Positions 1 to 6,411 of a DNA stretch of 8,396 nt are shown piece by piece. Each line of letters opens with the position of its first letter. Within the stretch, counting starts at the first letter, position 1. Both the position numbers and the translations under genes were made by a program. Source of the DNA: MADRE2 sp964397015. GTDB lineage: Bacteria > Desulfobacterota > Desulfobacteria > Desulfobacterales > Desulfobacteraceae. A model generated the notes under the pieces. It saw only the letters and a list, made by a program, of their open reading frames with translations. It did no database searches and had not been told where the DNA came from. Location: positions 1 to 8,396 of the forward strand of contig CAYNHL010000148.1 in the NCBI GenBank assembly GCA_964397015.1, given 5' to 3'.

Positions 1-146
1 AAATTAAGCAAAGTGATGCGTTTGATTTAGATCAAGACAAGGCAAAAGAATTTGACAAAAGATTTAAAGAAAAAGAAAAAAAGTATCAATATAGTCAAGA
101 GCTATTTAAAATGAACATAAGAGCTTACTTAAAGCAAGACAGCTAA
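1..146 (+). CDS. 3' end of an unrecognised lysine-rich protein gene (partial)
   Basis: A frame open from the left edge (codons begin at base 3) runs 47 codons to a TAA at 144-146. The visible tail is very hydrophilic, rich in Lys, Glu, Asp and Phe, with a helical-looking segment around FDKRFKEKEKKYQYSQEL and the C-terminus YLKQDS. No domain or family can be recognised from so short a piece. The base composition is far more AT-rich than the genes that follow, which fits accessory or transferred DNA. The frame could also be open by chance, because AT-rich lysine codons avoid stops less well than this but 47 codons is short. The start and most of the gene lie outside the window. Confidence 0.4.
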   Translation, partial: IKQSDAFDLDQDKAKEFDKRFKEKEKKYQYSQELFKMNIRAYLKQDS

Positions 147-199
147 TTAAAGCAGCCCCCAATGTCAAGACAGTTGTTCATTCAATTTAAGCGTCATTT

Positions 200-277
200 T
201 TACATTGCCCGCTCCAATTCTTTAAAATGATTTTCGACACACTTGTAATATGCGCTTGCCTCAGGATTGCGCGGCTG
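200..277 (-). pseudogene. Remnant of the N-terminus of an IS91-family (Y2) transposase
   Basis: Reading the minus strand from 277 to 203 gives 25 codons, beginning QPRNPEASAYYKCVENHF and continuing KELERAM, bounded by TAG (278-280) and TAA (200-202). IS91-family transposases commonly begin with a PRNPE/PRxPx...YxxVexHFexfe pattern just before their zinc-binding domain, and this fragment matches that opening well. The rest of the protein (zinc-binding cysteines and the two catalytic tyrosines) is absent downstream, where the sequence departs from the family after about position 203. The in-frame stop in place of the usual start region also marks it as dead. The call rests on memory of family N-termini, not a database search. 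A chance match is possible because the segment is short. Confidence 0.5.
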
Positions 278-314
278 CTAAACATCAAAATTATATAATG
301 AAATTTTAAATTCC

Positions 315-343
315 AATTGCTAAAACAAATAAAAACAGCAATT
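315..343. repeat. Inverted repeat, 7-base arms, A-rich spacer
   Basis: AATTGCT at 315-321 is repeated in reverse complement as AGCAATT at 337-343, with a 15-base A-rich spacer. It lies about 105 bases before the first kor gene. It could be an operator half-site pair or a weak hairpin. It lacks the GC-rich stem and T-tract of an intrinsic terminator. Confidence 0.35.
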
Positions 344-449
344 ATAAAAAGGTCTTTATTGTTGATGACAAAAAACTAAACCGGGCATCACTGATGTTAA
401 TATATTAAATACATGTTTAAAAACCTTTATAAAAGCGGGAGAAAGGGGA

Positions 450-2207
450 TTGAATCCAACTGATATTAATGATCCTGAATATTTTCATCGGGTGATCGAC
501 TGCCAGTTTGCATGTCCGGCACACACCCCTGTGCCGGAATACATAAGGCTTATCACTGAAAAAAAATATGCTGATGCTTATATGATTAACTGGGAATCCA
601 ATGTGTTTCCGGGGATTCTGGGCAGGGTATGCGACAGACCTTGTGAACCGGCCTGCAGGAGAGGCCGGGTGGAAAACAAGGCTGTAGCCATATGCCGCCT
701 CAAACGGGTATGTGCTGACAATAAAGGGGATATCACCAGCCGGTTACCCAAACCTTCAGGTGGGAAAAAATGGAAGAAAAACGGAAAGAAAATTGCCCTG
801 ATTGGTGGAGGGCCTGCATCACTGACCGTGGCCAGGGATCTTTTGCCTCTGGGCTACAGTATTGATCTGTATGATGACCAGGCTGAGGCCGGCGGATTTG
901 TCCGAAGCCAGGTTCCCTCTTTCCGGCTGCCTAAAAAGGTGCTGGATGAAGAAGTGAATAACATCCTGAACATGGGTGTAACTACTCATTTAAATACTTA
1001 TATCTCCAGCATGAAGGATTTTCTCACCAGGGGCCATGATGCTGTTTTTGTAGGCACTGGCGCCCCAAGAGGACGTGACCTCGATCTGCCGGGCAGGCAG
1101 GCGGCAAAAGAATTTGTTCATGTAGGTATTGAATGGCTGGCCGGTGTTCAGTACGGACATACAAAAAAAACTGGTAAAACAACCCTTGTGATTGGCGGGG
1201 GCAATACCGCAATGGACTGCTGCAGGACAGCCAGAAGGCTTGGCGGGAAAAAAGTCAAGGTCGTTATCCGGGGGGCACGCAAAGACATGAAAGCATCGCC
1301 CTGGGAGGTTGAAGATGCCATCAGAGAGGATATCCCGGTTTTGGAACATCTTTCTCCCTTAGAATTTGTTATGGAAGGAGATCACCTGAAAGGAATGAAT
1401 TTTAAGCGACTGCTGAAAGGTAAGGCAGATCAGGAAATACTTTTCATTCCCTGCGACGAAGTCCTGCTGGCTGTGGGACAACAAAATGCCTTCCCATGGA
1501 TTGAAAAAGACATCGGTCTTAACTTCGATGATAATGGCAGACCCCGGGTGGATGAAACCACTTTTCAGTCTGATCTTGATCATGTTTTTTTTGGAGGTGA
1601 CGCCGCTTTTGGACCAAAGAACGTTATTACCGCAGTGGCCCATGGTCATGAAGCCGCAATCTCCATTGACCTTTTCTGCAATGGCAGGAACCTTACAAAA
1701 AGACCGATGCCTTTTACCAGGCTTGCCGGCCAGAAAATGGGGCTTCGTGAATGGATGTACAGCAGCAAGGTTTCTGAAGAGGGCAGGCATAAGGTACCTG
1801 TGGTATCAAAGGTCAAATCCATTAAAGACCGTCTCCTGGAAGTCGAACTGGGATTTAATCCGAAAATAGGTTCTAAAGAGGCTTTTCGCTGCCTTAATTG
1901 CGATGTCCAGACTGTTTTTGCTGAAAAAGAATGCATTGAATGCGATGCCTGTGTGGATGTCTGTCCCACAACCTGTATTAATTTTTTAAAAAACAAAAGT
2001 GAAGAGGAGTTAAGATCCAGCCTTCTGGTTCCTGCAAAAAATACTTCCCAGCCCCTCTTTGTCTCTGGCCCTCTTCCTACCGGAAGGGTAATGGTCAAGG
2101 ATGAGGATTTGTGCCTTCATTGTGGATTGTGCGCAGAAAGATGTCCTACTGCTGCGTGGGACATGCAGAAATATATCTATAACGCGTCAAAGGCAGGACA
2201 AAGATGA
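450..2207 (+). CDS. FAD/NAD(P)-binding GltD-like oxidoreductase with C-terminal 4Fe-4S ferredoxin domain, putative third subunit of a 2-oxoacid oxidoreductase
   Basis: This protein of 585 residues starts at TTG 450, supported by a purine-rich GGGAG/AAAGGGG stretch at 437-448. The N-terminal cysteine region (C18, C22, C61, C65, C69, C82) is the Fe-S domain type found before GltD/NfnB-like flavoproteins. FAD-binding GGGPAS lies at 119-124, a second nucleotide motif GGGNTAMD at 249-256 (NAD(P)H site), and the C-terminal FAD motif GGD at 382-384. RCLNC (480-484) is followed by two ferredoxin clusters, C495/C498/C501/C505 and C555/C558/C561/C565. The protein should pass electrons between NAD(P)(H), FAD and Fe-S centres. 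Its stop overlaps the start of the KorA-type gene (ATGA at 2204-2207), so it is probably made in step with the two catalytic subunits and acts as their electron-transfer partner. From memory, a 2-oxoglutarate:NADP+ oxidoreductase with this build was described in Azoarcus evansii. A glutamate synthase small subunit is less likely because no large subunit is nearby. Confidence 0.85.
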   Translation: MNPTDINDPEYFHRVIDCQFACPAHTPVPEYIRLITEKKYADAYMINWESNVFPGILGRVCDRPCEPACRRGRVENKAVAICRLKRVCADNKGDITSRLPKPSGGKKWKKNGKKIALIGGGPASLTVARDLLPLGYSIDLYDDQAEAGGFVRSQVPSFRLPKKVLDEEVNNILNMGVTTHLNTYISSMKDFLTRGHDAVFVGTGAPRGRDLDLPGRQAAKEFVHVGIEWLAGVQYGHTKKTGKTTLVIGGGNTAMDCCRTARRLGGKKVKVVIRGARKDMKASPWEVEDAIREDIPVLEHLSPLEFVMEGDHLKGMNFKRLLKGKADQEILFIPCDEVLLAVGQQNAFPWIEKDIGLNFDDNGRPRVDETTFQSDLDHVFFGGDAAFGPKNVITAVAHGHEAAISIDLFCNGRNLTKRPMPFTRLAGQKMGLREWMYSSKVSEEGRHKVPVVSKVKSIKDRLLEVELGFNPKIGSKEAFRCLNCDVQTVFAEKECIECDACVDVCPTTCINFLKNKSEEELRSSLLVPAKNTSQPLFVSGPLPTGRVMVKDEDLCLHCGLCAERCPTAAWDMQKYIYNASKAGQR

Positions 2208-4036
2208 AAAAACTCAAGAGTGTAAATGATTTTGTTATCCGGTTTGCCAATGTGAACGGGTCCGGCTCTGCCAGTGCAAATGGTCTTTTTGCAAAATCGG
2301 TCTTCAGGCATGGCGTGTTCGTAAGTCCCAAAAACATTTTTCCATCCAACATACAGGGCCTGCCGACCTGGTATGAAGTCCGGGTCAGTGAACACGGAAG
2401 CCTGGGCAGAAGAGGCGGATATGATTTCATTGTTGCCATCAACGGCCAGACCCTTGAAAAGGATTACGATGATCTTTTGCCGGGTGGATATTTTATGTAT
2501 GATTCAACAAGAGCCCTTTCCGATCATTTTAAACGCAAGGATATCTCACTCATCGGTATGCCTCTGACCGATATCTGTAACCGGGAAATTGAGAATCCAA
2601 AACTGCGGCCGCTGATGAAAAACATCCTCTATGTTGGGGCACTTGCCTTTCTGCTGGATATGGAATTTTCCGTTCTCACCGATTCCATCACAAAGCAATT
2701 CAGTAAAAAGCCCAGGCTGGCAGAACCCAATATCCAATGCCTGGAGCTTGGGTTTAACTATGCATCCAGCCATTTTAAAGATATATGCAATCTCTCGGTA
2801 AAGCGCAGTGATAAAGTGAAAAACCACATCCTGATGGACGGCAACACCGCTACCGCATTAGGAGCTCTTTACGGCGGTGCAACCGTTGCCGGATGGTATC
2901 CTGTCACACCATCCACCTCAGTGATCGAGTCCTTTGACAAGTTTACCCGCCAATACCGGATGGATGAATCCGGTAAAAAAAAAGCTGCCATTATACAGGC
3001 AGAAGATGAGCTTGCTGCTTTGGGGATTGCAATAGGAGCTTCCTGGAACGGCGCCCGTGCTTTTACCGCCACATCCGGACCCGGGATATCCTTGATGAAC
3101 GAATTGCTGGGCCTGGCCTATTTTGCAGAAATCCCCGTGGTGCTGATCAATGTCCAGAGAGCCGGTCCCAGTACCGGCATGCCCACACGTACCCAGCAGT
3201 CGGACATCCTTGCCTGTGCCCATGCCTCCCACGGTGACACCAAACATGTGCTGATGTTTCCCTGCGATCCAAAAGAGTGTTTCGATATGGCTGCAGACAG
3301 CTTTGACCTGGCGGAAGAACTGCAGACCCCGGTGATCCTCATGAGCGACCTTGACCTTGGCATGAATGATCATACCTGTTTGCCCATGGAGTGGGATGAC
3401 TCCCGTGAATATTGCCGGGGAAAAGTTCTTGACAAAGACCAGCTTGACACCTTGTCCTGTAAATGGGGACGGTATCTGGATACGGATGGGGATGGCGTCT
3501 GTTACCGGACATATCCAGGGACCCACCCGGAAAAAGGTGCCTTTTTCACCCGTGGGACCTCCCATGACGAATATGCAGTTTATACTGAAGACACTGATGT
3601 TTATAAACGTTGTATGGAGCGGTTGTCCAGAAAATGGCAGACCGCAAAAACCCTTGTACCTGCACCACGTATAAAAATACATGGTATGTCAGGCGCCCCT
3701 GGTGCAATTTTTTATGGTACCAGTGCATACGCCGCATATGAGGCGATGGAAATGCTTGACAAAAAGGGCATTGGCATTGACACCATGCGTTTAAGGGGAT
3801 TTCCCTTCCAGGACGAGGTCCAGAATTTTATCGACCAGCACGAAATGCTTTTTGTAATCGAACAGAACCGGGATGGACAGATGCGCACCCTGTTGATAAA
3901 TGAACTTGGTTGTACTCTGGACAAGCTGATTTCCATCACCCATATTGATGGTACGCCTATTAATGCAAGGCATATCTGCCAGTCCATCGAAGAACGGCTG
4001 ATAAAAATCCAGCTCCCGAAAGGAGGTGCCCAATGA
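2204..4036 (+). CDS. korA: 2-oxoacid:acceptor oxidoreductase, fused gamma-alpha subunit (2-oxoglutarate:ferredoxin oxidoreductase alpha type)
   Basis: Length is 610 residues, normal for fused gamma-alpha subunits. Residues about 8-195 form the gamma domain, with GSGSASANGLFAK (19-31) and SLGRRGG (66-72). The alpha domain follows from about 210, with YPVTPST (232-238), the conserved Glu of QAEDE (E267), TSGPG (290-294) and QRAGPSTGMPT (318-328). A transketolase-C-like domain fills roughly residues 500-575. With KorB it would decarboxylate a 2-oxoacid with CoA, using TPP held between the subunits, and reduce Fe-S centres in the cytoplasm. The YPxTPS and GPSTGxPT motifs fit the 2-oxoglutarate branch better than pyruvate oxidoreductases, which are usually single-chain or have separate gamma and delta genes. 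Substrate choice is still inference; a branched-chain or aryl 2-oxoacid is possible. ATGA overlaps at both ends indicate translational coupling with its neighbours. Confidence 0.88.
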   Translation: MKKLKSVNDFVIRFANVNGSGSASANGLFAKSVFRHGVFVSPKNIFPSNIQGLPTWYEVRVSEHGSLGRRGGYDFIVAINGQTLEKDYDDLLPGGYFMYDSTRALSDHFKRKDISLIGMPLTDICNREIENPKLRPLMKNILYVGALAFLLDMEFSVLTDSITKQFSKKPRLAEPNIQCLELGFNYASSHFKDICNLSVKRSDKVKNHILMDGNTATALGALYGGATVAGWYPVTPSTSVIESFDKFTRQYRMDESGKKKAAIIQAEDELAALGIAIGASWNGARAFTATSGPGISLMNELLGLAYFAEIPVVLINVQRAGPSTGMPTRTQQSDILACAHASHGDTKHVLMFPCDPKECFDMAADSFDLAEELQTPVILMSDLDLGMNDHTCLPMEWDDSREYCRGKVLDKDQLDTLSCKWGRYLDTDGDGVCYRTYPGTHPEKGAFFTRGTSHDEYAVYTEDTDVYKRCMERLSRKWQTAKTLVPAPRIKIHGMSGAPGAIFYGTSAYAAYEAMEMLDKKGIGIDTMRLRGFPFQDEVQNFIDQHEMLFVIEQNRDGQMRTLLINELGCTLDKLISITHIDGTPINARHICQSIEERLIKIQLPKGGAQ

Positions 4037-5085
4037 GTTCCAAGCGCCCTGTATTCCGTCATCCTGATCTGCCGAAAAATGATCTGGGGTATACCCGTCG
4101 AGATTATGAAGGAGGAGACTCCACCCTGTGTGCCGGATGCGGCCATGATTCAATCAGCAATTCCATTATCCAGGCATGCTTTGAGCTTTCCATAGAACCG
4201 CATCGGGTGGCCAAACTGTCAGGTATTGGATGTTCATCCAAGACGCCGGCATATTTTCTGGGCAAATCCCACGGATTCAACTCGGTCCACGGCCGGATGC
4301 CCTCCATTGCTACCGGAGCCGATATGGCCAATAAAGATCTTTTATATATTGGTGTTTCCGGTGACGGAGATACTGCCTCCATTGGTATGGGACAATTTGT
4401 ACATGTTGCCCGGCGCAACCTGAATATGGTTTATATAGTAATGAACAACGGTTGCTACGGTCTGACCAAAGGCCAGGATTCTGCTACGGCAGACAAGGGA
4501 TCTTCCAGCAGGAAAGGCCGTCCAAACCCTTTCCAGGCTGTTGATCTGTGTGAAATTGCGATTCAGCTGGGAGCCGGATTTGTGGCCCGGGGGTTTTCAG
4601 GAGACAAGGAACAGCTGGTCCCGCTTTTAAAGGCAGCGATACTGCACAAGGGATTTGCCCTTGTTGATGTAATTTCTCCGTGCGTTACCTTTAACAATAC
4701 CCAAACCTCTACCAAGAGCTATCACTGGGTCCGTGACCATATGGAAGCAACCGCCACCTTTGATTTCATTCCCCCCCGGCATGAAATAACCGCAAGATAT
4801 GAAGAGGGGACAAATCAGTCTATCACTCTGCATGACGGAACCGTCCTCCAGCTTCACAAGAGCGATAATTTCTTTGATGTCACCAAAAGACTGACTGCAA
4901 TTAATGCGCTGGAACATCATCGGGAAAAGGATCAGATCCTCACAGGGATACTTCATGTCAACGAGACTCTCCAGGATACCCATGATATTCTCGAGACCAC
5001 GGACAAACCATTGAACGCTTTGACCCAAAAGGAATTATGCCCCGGAAACCAGGCACTTCAACAGATTTTTGATAATTACAGATAA
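4033..5085 (+). CDS. korB: 2-oxoacid:ferredoxin oxidoreductase beta subunit, TPP- and 4Fe-4S-binding
   Basis: This protein of 350 residues starts at ATG 4033 behind a near-perfect AAAGGAGGTG ribosome binding site (4019-4028), which lies inside the end of korA. The TPP/Mg2+ motif begins GDGD (110-113) and ends at NN (138-139), followed by GCYGLTKGQ. Four cysteines placed like the cluster ligands of the family are present: C33 and C36 (LCAGCGH), C67 (IGCSSK) and C217 (SPCVTF). The C-terminal part (about 255-350), with LHDGTVLQLHK and DVTKRLTAINAL, resembles the longer KorB proteins of the mycobacterial/proteobacterial type. The protein supplies the TPP active site and the cluster that takes electrons from the hydroxyethyl-type intermediate. 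The three genes 450-5085 appear to form one operon whose products make one complex. No intrinsic terminator is evident after the stop. Confidence 0.9.
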   Translation: MSSKRPVFRHPDLPKNDLGYTRRDYEGGDSTLCAGCGHDSISNSIIQACFELSIEPHRVAKLSGIGCSSKTPAYFLGKSHGFNSVHGRMPSIATGADMANKDLLYIGVSGDGDTASIGMGQFVHVARRNLNMVYIVMNNGCYGLTKGQDSATADKGSSSRKGRPNPFQAVDLCEIAIQLGAGFVARGFSGDKEQLVPLLKAAILHKGFALVDVISPCVTFNNTQTSTKSYHWVRDHMEATATFDFIPPRHEITARYEEGTNQSITLHDGTVLQLHKSDNFFDVTKRLTAINALEHHREKDQILTGILHVNETLQDTHDILETTDKPLNALTQKELCPGNQALQQIFDNYR

Positions 5086-5148
5086 CTTTTCCCAAAAAGA
5101 ATTGAGGGACATCCTTATAGCTCCTTTGCTGAAAAAAAGGTAAACATC

Positions 5149-6198
5149 ATGAAAAAAGTGCTGCTGGGATTGCTGGTTCTGATTCTCATCATTTCAGGCT
5201 GGGTATTAAAGCTCGTCTGGGATGCTGGACAATTCAAAGATCTGACCCCCCATTTTGCAGGGACCTGCAGGAAAGTATACGGGGTAGTCGGCCCTGAGGA
5301 CATTACCATAAATCCAAAAACAGGGATTGCATACATCTCGGCTTATGATCGGAGGGCCGTTCTGAACGGACAGGATGGGAAAAGTGGAATTTACGCCTAT
5401 GATACCCGCCTTGATAATCCGCAGCCGGTATTGTTGACTTCGGGTCCGGGAAATGATTTCAGGCCTCACGGAATAAGCCTTTATTCATCTGCTTCAGGTG
5501 AAGATCGACTTTTCGTTATCAATCACTCCGGAAATCAGCACAGCATTGAAGTCTTCGAAATCAAGACTGAAACACTGGAGCACAAAAAGACTTACAAAAG
5601 CCCCCTGCTGATCTCTCCCAACGATATTGTGGCAGTGGGATCGGACAAGTTTTATGTGACCAACGATCATGGCAGTCCTCCCGGATTTCAGCGAACCCTG
5701 GAAGATTACCTGAAACTGTCAAATGCGGACGTGGTGTATTATAATGGAACAGAGTTTTCACAGGCTGCAGCCGGGTTTCAATATGCAAACGGCATCAACA
5801 TCAGTGCTGACGGAAAAACAGTCTACCTGACCACAACCATCGGAAAATCCCTGCATTTTTTCAGTAGAGATACCGAGACCGGAGCGCTTAAGGAAAAATC
5901 AGTCATAAATCTTAATACGGGACTGGATAATATAGAACTGGACCAGGACAAAAATCTCTGGATTGGATCACACCCAAAACTGCTTACTTTCATCGCTCAC
6001 GCTGGAGATCCGAAGAAGATATCCCCTTCACAATTGTTCAAAATCTCATCCCTCAGTCTGGATCAACCTGTTGTGGATGAAATCTACCTGAACAATGGTG
6101 AGGAGCTTTCAGCCTCAAGTGTGGTTGCCGTGAAAGGCAAAAGGCTGATTGTGGGTGCGGTTTTTGATGATCATATTCTGGATTGCACTTTGGATTAG
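5149..6198 (+). CDS. Membrane-anchored paraoxonase/arylesterase-family (PON-like) lactonase
   Basis: This protein of 349 residues is close in length to human PON1 (about 355). Residues 4-23 are a hydrophobic signal-anchor, so the beta-propeller should lie outside the inner membrane. Alignment by eye to PON1 finds nearly every key residue: E50/D51 (PON1 E53/D54), H107 (H115, PHGIS), H126 (H134, NHSG), N158/D159 (N168/D169, PNDIVAVG), N214 (N224, ANGINIS) and D260/N261 (D269/N270). C40 and C346 match the PON1 disulfide C42-C353. The position of the free PON1 C284 is a serine (S274). The family hydrolyses lactones and aryl esters in a calcium-dependent way; the natural substrate here is unknown. 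The gene starts 63 bases after korB on the same strand, with AAGG at 5137-5140 as ribosome binding site. A CCTTT at 5123-5127 could pair with AAAGG at 5136-5140 and mask it. Whether it is co-transcribed with korB cannot be told. A strictosidine-synthase-like or SMP-30 protein is less likely given the full PON residue set. Confidence 0.85.
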   Translation: MKKVLLGLLVLILIISGWVLKLVWDAGQFKDLTPHFAGTCRKVYGVVGPEDITINPKTGIAYISAYDRRAVLNGQDGKSGIYAYDTRLDNPQPVLLTSGPGNDFRPHGISLYSSASGEDRLFVINHSGNQHSIEVFEIKTETLEHKKTYKSPLLISPNDIVAVGSDKFYVTNDHGSPPGFQRTLEDYLKLSNADVVYYNGTEFSQAAAGFQYANGINISADGKTVYLTTTIGKSLHFFSRDTETGALKEKSVINLNTGLDNIELDQDKNLWIGSHPKLLTFIAHAGDPKKISPSQLFKISSLSLDQPVVDEIYLNNGEELSASSVVAVKGKRLIVGAVFDDHILDCTLD

Positions 6199-6295
6199 GG
6201 TAAAAACAACTCACACTTTAGATAGGATGGAGACAAAACAGGGGGCATGAACTTTAAAAATCAAGTTTTCTTTTTGCTTTAAATCTTTGAAAAGC
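6199..6295. other. Convergent intergenic gap between the PON-like gene and tRNA-Pro
   Basis: The PON-like gene and tRNA-Pro point towards each other here. The gap is AT-rich and holds a weak GCTTT/AAAGC pairing (6276-6280 with 6291-6295) and T-runs, but no GC-rich stem followed by a T-tract in either direction. Nothing else was recognised. Confidence 0.5.
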
Positions 6296-6372
6296 TGGTC
6301 GGGATGAGAGGATTTGAACCTCCGACCCCAGCGTCCCGAACGCTGTGCTCTACCAGACTGAGCCACATCCCG
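6296..6372 (-). tRNA. tRNA-Pro (anticodon CGG)
   Basis: On the minus strand a complete 77-base cloverleaf reads from 6372 to 6296. Its acceptor stem CGGGATG pairs with CATCCCG, the D arm is GCTC...GAGC, the anticodon stem CAGCG/CGCTG closes the loop TTCGGGA, and the T arm is GGAGG TTCAAAT CCTCT. Loop positions 34-36 are CGG, so it reads the proline codon CCG. The discriminator base A and the CCA end are encoded. It lies 39 bases after the purA stop on the same strand and could be read from its own promoter or through from purA. Confidence 0.95.
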
Positions 6373-6384
6373 ACAAGAGCCTTA

Positions 6385-6411
6385 ATTATGACTTTTTGAT
6401 GCAAATGTCAA
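6385..6411 (-). promoter_or_regulatory. Candidate sigma70 promoter for tRNA-Pro
   Basis: On the minus strand a perfect -35 TTGACA (6411-6406) directly follows the purA stop codon. It is separated by 15 bases from CATAAT (6390-6385), a five-of-six match to the -10 consensus. The spacing is shorter than the usual 16-18, which lowers confidence. The position, about a dozen bases before the tRNA 5' end, is right for a short tRNA leader. Confidence 0.35.

Larger units (their letters stand above)
147..449. other. AT-rich intergenic region upstream of the kor operon
   Basis: This stretch of about 300 bases has no intact gene. It holds a short decayed transposase-like fragment (200-277, minus strand), an 8-base direct repeat CAAGACAG (135-142 and 166-173, the first copy inside the preceding reading frame), an inverted repeat AATTGCT/AGCAATT (315-321 and 337-343) and a perfect palindrome TTAATATATTAA (397-408). 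The promoter for the downstream operon should lie here. The best guess is an extended -10-like TGTTAATAT at 395-403 inside the palindrome, but no matching -35 hexamer stands out. No convincing intrinsic terminator for the upstream frame was seen. Confidence 0.6.

Noticed and set aside
135..173. CAAGACAG direct repeat (135-142, 166-173) as a target-site duplication or CRISPR-like repeat
   Set aside because: There are only two copies of 8 bases, one inside a reading frame, with no intact element between them.
990..1790. Antisense and alternate-frame open frames inside the flavoprotein gene
   Set aside because: They overlap conserved FAD and NAD(P) motifs of the sense gene and show no recognisable family or ribosome binding site.
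2918..3682. Long open frame on the minus strand (254 codons) inside korA
   Set aside because: It lies fully antisense to a gene with clear family motifs, its translation is low-complexity in character and rich in Gly, His and Phe, and no domain is recognisable. It is a coding shadow.
5086..5148. Promoter or terminator between korB and the PON-like gene
   Set aside because: TTGAGG and TTATAG occur but their spacing is far too short for a sigma70 promoter, and CTTTTCCCAAAAAG is too weak for a terminator.
6186..6228. Imperfect repeat of CACTTT(G/A)GAT(T)AGG near the PON-like gene's end
   Set aside because: Two diverged short copies, one inside the coding end, are no more than expected by chance.
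6276..6295. GCTTT/AAAGC pairing as a bidirectional terminator
   Set aside because: The stem is only five pairs, AT-rich, and no uninterrupted T-tract follows directly on either strand.
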